A DNA stretch of 64,000 bases from Natranaerovirga hydrolytica. Its GTDB lineage: Bacteria; Bacillota; Clostridia; Lachnospirales; DSM-24629. Below, one piece after another: positions 1 through 9,235 of the stretch; the first letter of the stretch is position 1, and each line of letters begins with the position of its first letter. Both the position numbers and the translations under genes were made by a program. The stretch covers positions 955,652 through 1,019,651 of the forward strand of contig NZ_SMGQ01000011.1 in the NCBI RefSeq assembly GCF_004339095.1, written 5' to 3'. The notes under the pieces were generated by a model. That model was given only the letters and a program-made list of their open reading frames with translations. It was not told the origin of the DNA and ran no database searches.

Positions 1-571
1 TGGTTAATAATAAGGTGTTGCCCTCATCTGCATGTTTTCTAAACAAATCTTTTGCTACTTTTGCACTAGAAGCATCTAAGCCAATAGTGGGTTCATCTAA
101 TAAAACTACTTTGGGGTTATGTATAAAACCAGAGCAAAGAGCTATTTTCCTTCTCATTCCTTGAGAATAACTACCAATTAAATCCTGTCCTTTTTCTACC
201 AACTCGATTTCTTCTAACATTTCTTTAACTCTATTTTGTCTTTCTATTGCAGTTGTCTCTGGTTGATACACTCCATAAATTAATTCTAAAAATTCAGCAC
301 CTGTTAGTTTATCATATAAAAACGGTGTCTCTGGTACATACCCTAAGTTCTTTTTCGCTTCAATAGGTTCTTTCACAATATCATATCCACAAATACTGAC
401 TTGACCTTGTGTCGGCTTTAGTAAACCGGAACTCACTTTTATCGTTGTGCTTTTTCCAGCACCATTATGTCCCAAAAAACCATATATTTCTCCTGGCTTT
501 GCTGTAAAAGTAATGTCATTAACAGCTCTGACCTTTCCATAATCTTTAATAAGTCCCTCTACTTTTAACAT
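1..571 (-). CDS. ABC transporter ATP-binding protein (3' part missing)
   Basis: The first 190 codons of an ABC ATPase that runs off the left edge. Translation from the ATG at 571 gives MLKVEGLIKDYGKVRAVND, then Walker A GHNGAGKST, the signature YSQGMRRKIAL and Walker B VVLLDEPTIGLD. This order and spacing are typical of ABC-2 type exporters (CcmA/NatA-like), where the permease usually follows directly. A good Shine-Dalgarno (GGAGTG) lies 6 nt before the start. The substrate cannot be told. The permease, if present, would be outside the window to the left. Confidence 0.93.
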   Translation of the reverse strand, partial: MLKVEGLIKDYGKVRAVNDITFTAKPGEIYGFLGHNGAGKSTTIKVSSGLLKPTQGQVSICGYDIVKEPIEAKKNLGYVPETPFLYDKLTGAEFLELIYGVYQPETTAIERQNRVKEMLEEIELVEKGQDLIGSYSQGMRRKIALCSGFIHNPKVVLLDEPTIGLDASSAKVAKDLFRKHADEGNTLLLT

Positions 572-723
572 GATTACACTCCTTTTTATATCGTATCTTT
601 TGTATATGTTTTGTATATACACTTTATTATTTTTTTAATCACTTGTCAACCCTATAACATTTAAATCACAAAATGTTCACACCTTTTTTTATAAATATTG
701 AGTTCGTTATGCTTTTTTATACT

Positions 724-1599
724 TTATACACACGATTGAAAATTAATTTTTAGTGTTGTAGAGGCGTTGTAATGATGTGATTTAAATGCCACTCTTGTAT
801 ATTTCCCATATATCTTTGGAACTAAAGCTATGGTTTCTAGAGGAGCAATTTCAAATTCTGGCGTATCATCAACATAGTCTTCATGATTGCCACTTACTTG
901 TAATTTAACTTGCGCCGTATGCTCTCCTATGTTTTTTATAAAATAAGTGACCAGTGTTTTATCTGATGTATTATTGGCTTCGGAATATCTAAAATCATTT
1001 TGAGTCTCTTTTTCTATTAATGCTTCAAAAGATTGACGACCTATGATAAAACTTTTGTTAATGGCTGTAATATCTTTCTCATACTCTACAATTAAAGTAG
1101 GTTCTACAAAAAAATCACATGGATTATTTTTATTGTATTTGTATATTCTTTTGTAATCATCTGTTCTATTAGAGCGACTCCCAAGTAATATACCGTAATT
1201 GGGGTAAATTTCTTCTAACCAAGTTTTTATAATAGGGGTCACATCTAATTCATAAACCCCTTTTTGACAAACGTTTATAGAATTGCCTTTTAAGCAACTT
1301 ATATCTGGGCTATTTAACCAAGTCACTGTCTTTACATTCCAAGACTCAGATATTAAATATGGCCTTATTTCACTTTCTACATTAGGATTTGGAACAAAAT
1401 CAAAGTAAAGTTTTAATGTGGCTTTTTTAACCTCTTTGATTGTTTTAAGTTGGGAGATATCAAAATACAATAGTGAATTCAATCCGTCTCTTTTACCTTG
1501 ACGCCCTACCCATAATGCATTGTCCATATTATAGTTCTTATTAGGATTTTTACTATTGATAAACGTTGCTTTTGAAGTTTTTACCTCAATCTGATTCAT
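724..1599 (-). CDS. DNRLRE-domain-like protein with C-terminal DUF6385-like segment
   Basis: About 291 aa. The first ~170 residues look like a DNRLRE (disaggregatase-related, beta-sandwich) domain: alternating strands, 'LLYFDISQL', 'ESWNVKTVTWLNSP', 'YELDVTPIIKTWLE' and a final 'PTLIVEY' strand. The last ~90 residues resemble the C-terminal part of the 271-aa protein at 3445-4260 (KYTRVAF.. versus KYTRVFY.., plus 'IAPLETIALVPKIY' versus 'LQPGSVGVLVPSTY'), so the two share a module. I start at the second Met (1599) because AAGAAGG sits 7 nt before it. No signal peptide or membrane segment. It follows the glycosyltransferase gene by 12 nt on the same strand. Function unknown; a surface or spore-coat role is a guess. 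Confidence 0.75.
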   Translation of the reverse strand: MNQIEVKTSKATFINSKNPNKNYNMDNALWVGRQGKRDGLNSLLYFDISQLKTIKEVKKATLKLYFDFVPNPNVESEIRPYLISESWNVKTVTWLNSPDISCLKGNSINVCQKGVYELDVTPIIKTWLEEIYPNYGILLGSRSNRTDDYKRIYKYNKNNPCDFFVEPTLIVEYEKDITAINKSFIIGRQSFEALIEKETQNDFRYSEANNTSDKTLVTYFIKNIGEHTAQVKLQVSGNHEDYVDDTPEFEIAPLETIALVPKIYGKYTRVAFKSHHYNASTTLKINFQSCV

Positions 1600-1611
1600 A
1601 CTCACACCTTC

Positions 1612-3384
1612 TTACACACATTGCTCTAATATTCTAAGTCCCTCTTTGTCAATTACGTCAAAATCCTTAATGGAACGGATAATTTCTTTATACGCCATTT
1701 TTTCATAACCATTTTTATGATACAATTTACCTAACTGTAACAACACTGTATCATCGCTTATTAAATTCAAGAGTTCTAACGCTTTTTCAAATACATCAAA
1801 CTCATTATTTTGTAATAACTGATTGAGTATTTCCATTATGATTTGAGTATAAACCCTTTCTTTTTTTTCGTAAGAAATGACTGCAGTTGGCTGTTCAAAA
1901 AGAATATGAGCCAATTCTCCATAGACTTTAACCAAATCCCTGCACGCTTTTAAAGCTTCTTTGTCTTCTATTGTTTCTAAGTACTTAAATATTTTTTCAT
2001 CTTTTAATAAAATTAAAGATAAGGATAACATTTTAAATGTATCTATTGTAAAGGGTTTATGTTCTAAGAATCTTACAACTTCTTCATAAGCTTTTGATTT
2101 AAAAAGATATTTTGCCTTTAAAGTATCTTTATGAATACTTTCTTTTTTTTCTAGTTGAATATATTGAGAGGCTAATGTATGATAGCCTTCTTTTAAAAGG
2201 GCATCTCCTATAATCAAATTAGAAATTTTTCCATTTGCTTTATGGGATTCCATTATTTTAAAGACATCTTTTTCCTCTGCTTGCATTGCTTTTAAAATCT
2301 TAACTAAATGATACACCCCTTGTGCGTAATCCTTTTTATACAGTAATGTTTTTACTGCATATTCATATGCTTTATAATAATCTTCTAATGCCATATAAAT
2401 ATCCGCTAACGCAGCGAAAGAACGATAATCGCCTACACCAAATATAAATTTTAATGCTGAAGGAGAATCTTTCATTTGAATACACTTATTAAAAGCATCT
2501 ATAGCTAGTGTGTATTTTTTCTGCTTATGGTAAATTAAACCTTTTAAATACTCTAATTCTGTGTATTTCGGATAATATTTTAATAAACCGATTTCTACTA
2601 ATTCAATACCTTCTTCGTATAACCCTAAAAAATAACAACATAATACCATCCTCAAAATTAATTTAGGCGCATATAAGGTTTTTTCATCAAAGTTTTTATA
2701 CACCTGATTAAAACATTCTAATGCTTTTATATAATTATTTTCAGCAAAATATTCACTACCTAAGTTAAAATAATGAAACATATTGTTTGGTTCTTTTTTC
2801 ATTAAGTCCTGTAGAATTGACTTGTTTCTTTCTCTTTTATTCTTACTAGAAATATTTTCTTTTAAATATCCATAATGAAAAATTTTAATGTCTACAATAC
2901 TGGTTTTTAAGTTTGTTAGGGCTTGTTTTTTATTTTTTAATTGTTCATGTATTGGACTTTCATAATAATACTGACCATCATTCTTAACCAATCTTATATT
3001 TAAATTAACGGTAATATTAGCACCTGGGGTTCTTCCAACGAAACTATGGGTTTCAAAAAAATAAATATCTTTTGCACCTTTTTGAATCAATTCTAATAAT
3101 CTTTCTCTATCTTTATGACACAATTCATCGTCTGCATCCATAAAAAAAAGCCAATCTCCAGTTGCATATTTTATTGATTCATTTCTAGCTGCACTAAAAT
3201 CATCTTGCCATTCATAGTGGTATATTTTGGCATTGTATGCCTTGGCAATCTCAATGGTTTTATCCGTCGATCCTGTATCTACAATAATGATTTCATCCAT
3301 TAATCCGTCTATGCTTTTTAAACACCTTGATAAATTCTTTTCTTCATTTTTTACAATCATACATAAGCTGACTGTTTTATTCAT
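1612..3384 (-). CDS. Family 2 glycosyltransferase with TPR repeats
   Basis: 590 aa. The N-terminal ~220 residues are a GT-A fold GT2 enzyme of the SunS/TPR type: 'SLCMIVKNEEKNLSRCLKSI', 'DEIIIVDTGSTDKT', 'FSAARNESIKYATGDWLFFMDADDEL' with the metal-binding DAD. The rest (about 200-590) is helical, with TPR-like units such as 'MFHYFNLGSEYFAENNYIKALECFNQVY'. Such fusions usually glycosylate proteins or peptides, the TPR part helping acceptor binding. No signal peptide, so cytoplasmic. SD GGGGGAAT precedes the ATG. It sits between two proteins sharing a C-terminal module, one with Ser/Thr/Asp-rich tandem repeats. That repeat protein is a plausible acceptor, but this is inference. Confidence 0.9.
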   Translation of the reverse strand: MNKTVSLCMIVKNEEKNLSRCLKSIDGLMDEIIIVDTGSTDKTIEIAKAYNAKIYHYEWQDDFSAARNESIKYATGDWLFFMDADDELCHKDRERLLELIQKGAKDIYFFETHSFVGRTPGANITVNLNIRLVKNDGQYYYESPIHEQLKNKKQALTNLKTSIVDIKIFHYGYLKENISSKNKRERNKSILQDLMKKEPNNMFHYFNLGSEYFAENNYIKALECFNQVYKNFDEKTLYAPKLILRMVLCCYFLGLYEEGIELVEIGLLKYYPKYTELEYLKGLIYHKQKKYTLAIDAFNKCIQMKDSPSALKFIFGVGDYRSFAALADIYMALEDYYKAYEYAVKTLLYKKDYAQGVYHLVKILKAMQAEEKDVFKIMESHKANGKISNLIIGDALLKEGYHTLASQYIQLEKKESIHKDTLKAKYLFKSKAYEEVVRFLEHKPFTIDTFKMLSLSLILLKDEKIFKYLETIEDKEALKACRDLVKVYGELAHILFEQPTAVISYEKKERVYTQIIMEILNQLLQNNEFDVFEKALELLNLISDDTVLLQLGKLYHKNGYEKMAYKEIIRSIKDFDVIDKEGLRILEQCV

Positions 3385-3444
3385 CTTTTATTCCCCCTTT
3401 ATGTACCTCAGATTAGTATCTGAGGATATAACCACCCATCTACT

Positions 3445-4260
3445 TTATATATGAGCATTATAAAATACATCTGCTGAAGATGTATCGCCTTCTAATGCAT
3501 CATAAAATACTCGTGTATACTTCATATAAGTAGATGGTACTAAAACACCTACACTTCCTGGTTGTAAAGTAAATGTCCCTGTTGCCTCATCTAAAACAAA
3601 GAAATCGTCTGTAGTGGTCGGACTGATTTCTAACCCCACTACTAAAGTTCCTGTTGATGTTTCAAGATTTCTTACATAAAAGGTATAGGTATCTTGCTCT
3701 GAAGTGTCCACTTCCATAACAGAACCTGAATCTGTTACATCTACTAATTGAGTATAAGACTCTGTAAACCCTTTTCCACTGATTGTTATACTATCTGTAT
3801 CTCCGCTTAATTCTCTTATATCTATATCCGTTGCTGAGATTTCTACTATATCACTGACTGTTACGCTATCTGTGTCTCCACTTAATTGCCTTATATCTAT
3901 ATCCGTTGCTGAGATTTCTACTATATCACTGACTGTTATGCTATCTGTCGCCCCGCTTAATTCTCTTATGTCTATATCCGTTGCTGAGATTTCTACTATG
4001 TCACTTACTGTTATACTATCTGTTGCTCCACTTAATTCTCTTATGTCTATATCTGTTGCTGAGATTTCTACTATGTCACTGACTGTTATGCTATCAGTTG
4101 CTCCGCTTAAATATCGTGTTTGTAACGTGTCTGTACTGGTAAATTGAAGGTTACCATCTTCATCGGTTCTTATAATTCTATTGGTACCGGTATCATCTCT
4201 ACCATAGATTAATGTTCTTAACTCGTTTGCAACATTGTTAAATACTAAATGATTAGGCAT
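3445..4260 (-). CDS. DUF6385-like protein with 25-residue tandem repeats
   Basis: 271 aa. N-terminal 'MPNHLVFNNVANELRTLIYG' is followed by four complete 25-residue repeats (about residues 50-149, core LSGATDSITVSDIVEISATD) and a fifth partial copy, then a ~100-residue C-terminal domain ending in 'KYTRVFYDALEGDTSSADVFYNAHI'. I recall similar proteins annotated as DUF6385 in Clostridia, but function is unknown. No signal peptide. The repeats are rich in Ser, Thr and Asp and probably form a beta-solenoid or fibre. It is first in a run with the GT2-TPR and DNRLRE-like genes on the same strand, suggesting a glycosylated repeat protein on the cell or spore surface. Confidence 0.8.
   Translation of the reverse strand: MPNHLVFNNVANELRTLIYGRDDTGTNRIIRTDEDGNLQFTSTDTLQTRYLSGATDSITVSDIVEISATDIDIRELSGATDSITVSDIVEISATDIDIRELSGATDSITVSDIVEISATDIDIRQLSGDTDSVTVSDIVEISATDIDIRELSGDTDSITISGKGFTESYTQLVDVTDSGSVMEVDTSEQDTYTFYVRNLETSTGTLVVGLEISPTTTDDFFVLDEATGTFTLQPGSVGVLVPSTYMKYTRVFYDALEGDTSSADVFYNAHI
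3780..4113 (-). repeat. 75-bp in-frame tandem repeats (about 4.4 copies)
   Basis: Four full and one partial copy of a 75-bp unit encoding a 25-residue repeat inside the DUF6385-like gene. Copies differ mainly at silent positions and at one residue (SGAT versus SGDT), so they are recent but not identical. The copy number is likely to vary between strains by slippage or recombination. Confidence 0.93.
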
Positions 4261-4327
4261 ACGGCATCTCCATTTTTGTCCTTAATGTATAATATGAATC
4301 CATCCATAGATTGTTCCGTTTATAAAA

Positions 4328-4366
4328 ACAAAAAAGACTGCTTCTTTTATATAAGAAACAATCTTT
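4328..4366 (-). terminator. Rho-independent terminator after the TVP38-family gene
   Basis: On the minus strand a 12-bp stem (AGATTGTTTCTT / AAGAAGCAGTCT, with G-U pairs) around a short AT loop is followed directly by a run of T. It lies just past the stop of the gene at 4385-5062. Confidence 0.8.
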
Positions 4367-4384
4367 ATAATTTTTCATCTTTGT

Positions 4385-5062
4385 TTATTCAGTAATATGC
4401 TTTTTGGTGTATTTATGTAAAACAATATAATACAATAATATAACAATTGATAGAATGATCACATTAAAAATATTAGGTGTCCAATGGGTTACACTGGAAA
4501 ATAAGTAGACATTAAGAACTGTACCTGGAATCATACCGATGAAACTTCCTAAAAAATATTTTTTAAAATCAATTGTTGTCATAGAACATAAATAATTTAA
4601 CATTGCTGCTGTAATAATAGGAACATTCCTCATATATAAAACATAATAAAATCCATTTTTCTGTATTTTCTCCATATAATACTCATAATTAAGACTATGC
4701 TTTTCTTTGTACTTTTCAAACCAACTGTATAAAAATTTTTCACTAAGTAACCTACCGATAGCAAAAGAAATGATTGCAAATACATTAGCAATAATCAATG
4801 AGGCTACCAATCCTCTTCCTATTCCCATGGTAAGAGCTGCTCCGGCTTTTATCCAAGACATTGGCACAAACAAACAACATAGTATAATACCTGCAATTAT
4901 GTACCCAATAAAAAATAGATCTAATTCTTTATAATAATCAATTTGTTGAAAGAAATAGTCTTTACTCATAAAGTTAAAATAATGGTTATATATATATACA
5001 ATGATTAATACGAACAATGCAATCCCTATTAATTTCATACGCTTTTGGAATATATCACTCAT
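4385..5062 (-). CDS. TVP38/TMEM64 (DedA-like) membrane protein
   Basis: 225 aa, with five to six hydrophobic segments. The pattern 'KAGAALTMGIGRGLVASLIIANVFAIISFAIGRLL' followed by 'YVLYMRNVPIITAAMLNYLCSMTTIDFKKYFLGSFIGMIPGTVLNVYLF' is the SNARE-associated/VTT domain, including the conserved R-x-x-P and G-x-x-P-G-T. VTT proteins are believed to move lipids across the bilayer; the substrate here is unknown. SD AGAAGGG precedes the ATG. Monocistronic as far as can be seen, with a terminator 20 nt past the stop. Confidence 0.88.
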   Translation of the reverse strand: MSDIFQKRMKLIGIALFVLIIVYIYNHYFNFMSKDYFFQQIDYYKELDLFFIGYIIAGIILCCLFVPMSWIKAGAALTMGIGRGLVASLIIANVFAIISFAIGRLLSEKFLYSWFEKYKEKHSLNYEYYMEKIQKNGFYYVLYMRNVPIITAAMLNYLCSMTTIDFKKYFLGSFIGMIPGTVLNVYLFSSVTHWTPNIFNVIILSIVILLYYIVLHKYTKKHITE

Positions 5063-5342
5063 ATATACCCTTCTTTCTAGCTAGAATAACATTTTAACCT
5101 TAAAACAACTTAGTTCATGTATCCCTTAATATTTTTATTCCAACCCATATTGTAAAGGATTATTGCTAAAATGTCTAGCTTGGAATATACCCTTCTTATA
5201 ACTATTTATATGAGAAAAGGTTTCAAATAGTGATTAATGTATAAAAAACAGATGAACTCACCTTATACCATCTATCTGAACTTACATAAGATGAGTCATA
5301 CACCAATAACTTGGGAAGTCAATCCAGTGTACTTATTTAATA
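5063..5342. other. Intergenic, no gene seen
   Basis: 280 bp of AT-rich DNA between the TVP38 gene and the end of the metal-transport operon. A weak 10-bp inverted repeat (5257-5266 with 5286-5295) could be part of the operon's 3' end, but it lacks a T tract. No convincing coding sequence. Confidence 0.5.
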
Positions 5343-6437
5343 CTATAAAAGCTCTAATCGACCTTTTTGTGTTAATGCCACACGATTATCTGTAACAACA
5401 ACATACTCATTTTCAAGGGATTTATAAATGACTTTGTTTAAAAAAACTTCCTTCCATCGTAGTTGTAATTGTATCGATTCAATACCATATAGATCCTTGG
5501 TATCATCTGTTTTCTCCAGATTTTTCAAATGAAGCAACAACGTCATTGTAGCCATTTCAATTTCTTGCTCTTTTTCTTTTCTAAGATTGGCAATAATACC
5601 ATCCTTAGGTGCTATCGTTACAACGATCAAAAATATAATACCAATCATCACAGCCATAGCTCCTGCAATGGAAACATCTAATAAAAATGCCATATAAAAA
5701 CCAAGCACAGTACTGAGCATACTAAAAAAAATGCTCAATCCTATAATTTTTTTTAATTGGTGGGTCAAAAAATAAGCAGAAATTGCAGGCCCCACCATTA
5801 ATGCAATAACCAGTACGGCTCCCACTGCATTAAATGCCCCAACTGCTGTAACAGATACCAATCCCATAAAAGAATAATGAATCACCACAGGAGAAATACC
5901 TAATACAAATGCCAAAGATTGATCAAAGGTTACAATTTTTAATTCTTTATAAAAAAGAGTTATATAGATGGTATTGATTAAAAGTATCAACCCCATCATA
6001 TAAATGGATTTGGCACCAATATCCACACCATTAACCACCATTCTTTCAAAAGGTGCAAAAGCAATCTCTCCAAGAAGCACTGCATCTAAATCAAGATGAA
6101 CATTTCCAGCATACCGACTAATGAGTATAATGCCTATACTAAACAAAAAAGGAAATATCAATCCAATGGAAGCATCTTCGCTAATTAATTTTGCTTTATG
6201 AACCAGTTCAACTAGAAAAACCGTTGCCAAACCTGTTAATGTTGCGCCTAATATCAGTAAAGGAGATGATAAATCTTTTGTGATAAAAAAGAAAACCACA
6301 ATCCCTAATAGTATGGTATGACTAATGGCATCACTCATCATAGCCATTTGTCTTAGGACTAAAAAAACACCTACAAGAGCACAAGAAACAGCTGTTAATA
6401 TCCCGATAATCAAAATCTCTATTTGAAAAAGGCTCAT
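5343..6437 (-). CDS. troD: Zn/Mn ABC transporter permease with C-terminal winged-helix-like tail
   Basis: 364 aa. Residues 1-275 form an ABC-3 family permease with about eight membrane helices ('GVFLVLRQMAMMSDAISHTILLGIVVFF' is the conserved first part). The last ~85 residues are soluble and end in 'VIYKSLENEYVVVTDNRVALTQKGRLELL', which looks like a DtxR/winged-helix module, as in TroD-type permeases (~367 aa). SD GGAGG is 7 nt from the ATG. It is last in the operon with troC, troB and troA. The cytoplasmic tail may sense metal or contact the ATPase; that is inference. Confidence 0.88.
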   Translation of the reverse strand: MSLFQIEILIIGILTAVSCALVGVFLVLRQMAMMSDAISHTILLGIVVFFFITKDLSSPLLILGATLTGLATVFLVELVHKAKLISEDASIGLIFPFLFSIGIILISRYAGNVHLDLDAVLLGEIAFAPFERMVVNGVDIGAKSIYMMGLILLINTIYITLFYKELKIVTFDQSLAFVLGISPVVIHYSFMGLVSVTAVGAFNAVGAVLVIALMVGPAISAYFLTHQLKKIIGLSIFFSMLSTVLGFYMAFLLDVSIAGAMAVMIGIIFLIVVTIAPKDGIIANLRKEKEQEIEMATMTLLLHLKNLEKTDDTKDLYGIESIQLQLRWKEVFLNKVIYKSLENEYVVVTDNRVALTQKGRLELL

Positions 6438-6438
6438 A

Positions 6439-7365
6439 TTATATGCCTCCTTCTAAGAATCTTTTATTTTTCTGCATTGAATAATGCTTTTTATTCTTAA
6501 AACATCTAACTTTTTTCCAAACTATCCCTTTATAAGGCGCAAACAAAACAGAGACAAAAGCAATTATACTCATTATAATAACAATAATGGGTCCAGTAGG
6601 CATTTTTGTGATTAACGTACTTAATACAGTCCCTAAAATTCCTGAGAGTGTACTAAATACAGCTGATATAATGACCATTTTCCATAAATGATTGGTCCAA
6701 TGTCTAGCCGCAACACCAGGTGCAATTAACATCGCGCTCATCAGTACCACCCCCACTGTTTGTAACCCCAATACAATAGCAATAACCAATAAACTGGTTA
6801 AAATCATATCCAAACCTCTTGTTGAAAAACCCATAGAAGCGGCAAAGGCTTGATCAAAGACAAACACTTTAAATTCTTTCCAAAAAACCATAACCATTAA
6901 CATAACCAATAGCGCCATAATCAACATAAAAATAACATCACTTTTTAATAAAGTAGCCGCTTGCCCAAAAAGAAATCGTTCTAAACCAGCTTGATTGGCA
7001 TTAGGTATCTTTTGAATATAGGTTAATAATACCAACCCTAATCCAAAAAAAACAGATAATACCATAGCCAAACAACTATCGTATTTTATTTTTGTATGAT
7101 TGTAAATATACATAACAATGACTACACCTACTATACCCGATAACAATGCCCCTAGCAGGAGTATAGGGGTTGATTTAACCCCTGTTATGATAAATGCAAT
7201 ACATATCCCTGGAAGTGTGGCATGAGAGATTGCATCCCCTATCAAACTTTGTTTTCTTAGCACTGCAAAGGAACCCAATACACCACTAATGATTCCAAAA
7301 ATACAAGAACCCATTCCAACCACCATTACTGTATAATTTAAAAAATAATTACTGAGCCATCCCAT
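6439..7365 (-). CDS. troC: Zn/Mn ABC transporter permease
   Basis: 308 aa ABC-3 permease with about eight helices. 'GVLGSFAVLRKQSLIGDAISHATLPGICIAFI' and 'VGVVLMSAMLIAPGVAARHW' are family hallmarks. It pairs with the 364-aa permease one base downstream to form a heterodimeric channel. SD GAGGTGAGG sits just before the ATG. The short basic tail (KKVRCFKNKKHYSMQKNKR) is cytoplasmic. Confidence 0.9.
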   Translation of the reverse strand: MGWLSNYFLNYTVMVVGMGSCIFGIISGVLGSFAVLRKQSLIGDAISHATLPGICIAFIITGVKSTPILLLGALLSGIVGVVIVMYIYNHTKIKYDSCLAMVLSVFFGLGLVLLTYIQKIPNANQAGLERFLFGQAATLLKSDVIFMLIMALLVMLMVMVFWKEFKVFVFDQAFAASMGFSTRGLDMILTSLLVIAIVLGLQTVGVVLMSAMLIAPGVAARHWTNHLWKMVIISAVFSTLSGILGTVLSTLITKMPTGPIIVIIMSIIAFVSVLFAPYKGIVWKKVRCFKNKKHYSMQKNKRFLEGGI

Positions 7366-7414
7366 AACCTCACCTCTATATTATACTAAGCCTCTTATCC
7401 TCTCATCACGACCA

Positions 7415-8125
7415 TTAAATTTTATAAGTTGACTGGATATTAGCGTCATTAAAAACATCTTCGATTGTTCCTGTTGCTATAATTTTTTTATTTAACAAGG
7501 TTACCCGATCAAAATAATCAGGCACCGTTTGTAAATCATGATGAACCACAACGACTGTTTTCCCTTTATCTCTCAAGGCTTTTAAAATCTGAATAATTGC
7601 CTTTTCAGTCTTAGTATCAACCCCTTGAAAGGGTTCATCCATAAAGTAGACTTCTGCATCTTGCACCAATGCCCTGGCTAAAAAAACCCTTTGTTGTTGG
7701 CCACCTGATAGTTCATTGATTTGTCTGTCTTTGTAGGCTAACATACCCACTTTTTCCAAAGCTTCTAATGACAACGCTTTATCTTTTTTAGAAGGTCTTT
7801 TAATCCAACCAATGGCTCCATATCTTCCCATCATTACCACATCTAAAACATCTGTTGGAAAGTCCCAATCCACACTGCCTCTTTGTGGCACATATCCTAT
7901 TTTTTTACGTTGTTTGTTATAAGGTTGCTCCCAAAAAGATACTTTTCCTGCAACTGGTTTGATTAAGTCAAGCATTGTTTTAATGAGGGTTGATTTTCCA
8001 GCACCGTTTGGACCAACAATTGCCATTAATACCCCTTTTGGTATATTCAAATCCACATCCCATAAAACAGGTTTCTTTTCATATGCAACAGTTAAATCTT
8101 TCACCTCTACTACTAGACCTTGCAT
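7415..8125 (-). CDS. troB: Zn/Mn ABC transporter ATP-binding protein
   Basis: 236 aa with Walker A GPNGAGKST, signature LSGGQQQR, Walker B VYFMDEPFQGVD and the H-loop VVVVHHD. Length and motifs fit the metal-family ATPases (ZnuC/MntB/TroB). It lies between the binding protein (17 nt upstream) and the two permeases, so it powers the same importer at the inner face of the membrane. Confidence 0.93.
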   Translation of the reverse strand: MQGLVVEVKDLTVAYEKKPVLWDVDLNIPKGVLMAIVGPNGAGKSTLIKTMLDLIKPVAGKVSFWEQPYNKQRKKIGYVPQRGSVDWDFPTDVLDVVMMGRYGAIGWIKRPSKKDKALSLEALEKVGMLAYKDRQINELSGGQQQRVFLARALVQDAEVYFMDEPFQGVDTKTEKAIIQILKALRDKGKTVVVVHHDLQTVPDYFDRVTLLNKKIIATGTIEDVFNDANIQSTYKI

Positions 8126-8141
8126 TGTATCACCTTCTTAT

Positions 8142-9071
8142 TTATTGATGTAGCGCAGATACGATGGTATCAATATTATGGCGTACTGTTCCAATATAAC
8201 TCTCTGTATCGGTCCCTTTATCTCCAAGAGCATCTGAGAATAATTCCCCACCAATTTCTACTTCAAAGCCTTGTGCCCTTACTGCTTCTCTAAGTGCCTC
8301 AACACCTTTTGGAGGAACAGAAGTTTCTATAAAAATAGCAGGAATTTCTTTTTGTACAATATAATCGGCTAATGCTGTAATATCTGCTGTCCCTGCTTCT
8401 GATGTTGTGCTAATGCCTTGAAGACCTAATACCTCAAAACCATAAGCTTCTCCAAAATAATTAAATGCATCATGTGCTGTAATCAGTATTCTGGATTCCT
8501 CTGATATTGTATTGACTTGTGCTATAATATGGTCGTTCAATTCATTTAATGCTTGAATATATTCCTTAGCATTTGACTCAAAATCTTCTTTATGTTCAGG
8601 CACTTGATTGCTTAAAACTTCTGTTACCTCATTGGCTGCATCTATCCACATTGCTACGTCAAACCAAATATGAGGGTCATGATTGCCTTCAATTTCATCA
8701 CATAATAGTAATTTTGATGGATCCACTGACTCAGCAACTGCAAATGTACTGACGCCATTTAATTCTACTTCTTCTAAAAGATCTCCAATTTTCCCTTCTA
8801 AATGAAAGCCATTATAAATAATTAACTGGGCATTTTGTAATTTTGTTACATCAGAAGCACTTGCCTTATACAAATGGGGATCAATCCCTGAACCCATTAA
8901 CCCTTCAACTTCAACAAAATCTCCACCAATAATTTTGACCAAATCTGTAATCATTGTTGTTGTGGTAACCACCTTTAAAGCATCTGACTCGCCATTTATC
9001 TCACTACTGCACCCAGCAAATATCATCGTTATCAAAATGATTATCGTTAATAAACTAAAAAATTTTTTCAC
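8142..9071 (-). CDS. troA: Zn/Mn substrate-binding lipoprotein
   Basis: 309 aa cluster A-I solute-binding protein. The start is placed at a GTG (9071), because the upstream in-frame GTG (9089) precedes the AAGGAGG Shine-Dalgarno itself. A lipobox 'MIFAGC' predicts a lipoprotein. The metal ligands of the TroA family are visible: His in 'GIDPHLYKAS', His in 'HDPHIWFDV', His in 'ITAHDAFNYFGEAYGFE' and Asp in 'GGELFSDALGDKG'. It has no long His-rich loop of the kind seen in zinc-specific ZnuA, so manganese or mixed specificity is possible. First gene of the operon. Confidence 0.92.
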   Translation of the reverse strand: MKKFFSLLTIIILITMIFAGCSSEINGESDALKVVTTTTMITDLVKIIGGDFVEVEGLMGSGIDPHLYKASASDVTKLQNAQLIIYNGFHLEGKIGDLLEEVELNGVSTFAVAESVDPSKLLLCDEIEGNHDPHIWFDVAMWIDAANEVTEVLSNQVPEHKEDFESNAKEYIQALNELNDHIIAQVNTISEESRILITAHDAFNYFGEAYGFEVLGLQGISTTSEAGTADITALADYIVQKEIPAIFIETSVPPKGVEALREAVRAQGFEVEIGGELFSDALGDKGTDTESYIGTVRHNIDTIVSALHQ

Positions 9072-9235
9072 AAAAAAATCCTCCTTCACACTCTCTTATT
9101 AAGGTTTTAGTCGTGGGAAACTTTTATGTTTCACTTAATAACTAGAGTATGAAGTAAGGATCTTTTTGGTATCTTGTATTATTTAATTTTTTTAATTCAT
9201 CATTTAACTGATTAATATCTCTCTCCCAACTTCTT

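Noticed and set aside
3872-4147. Plus-strand open frame over the 75-bp repeats
   Set aside because: Antisense shadow of the DUF6385-like gene, created by the repeat periodicity; no SD.
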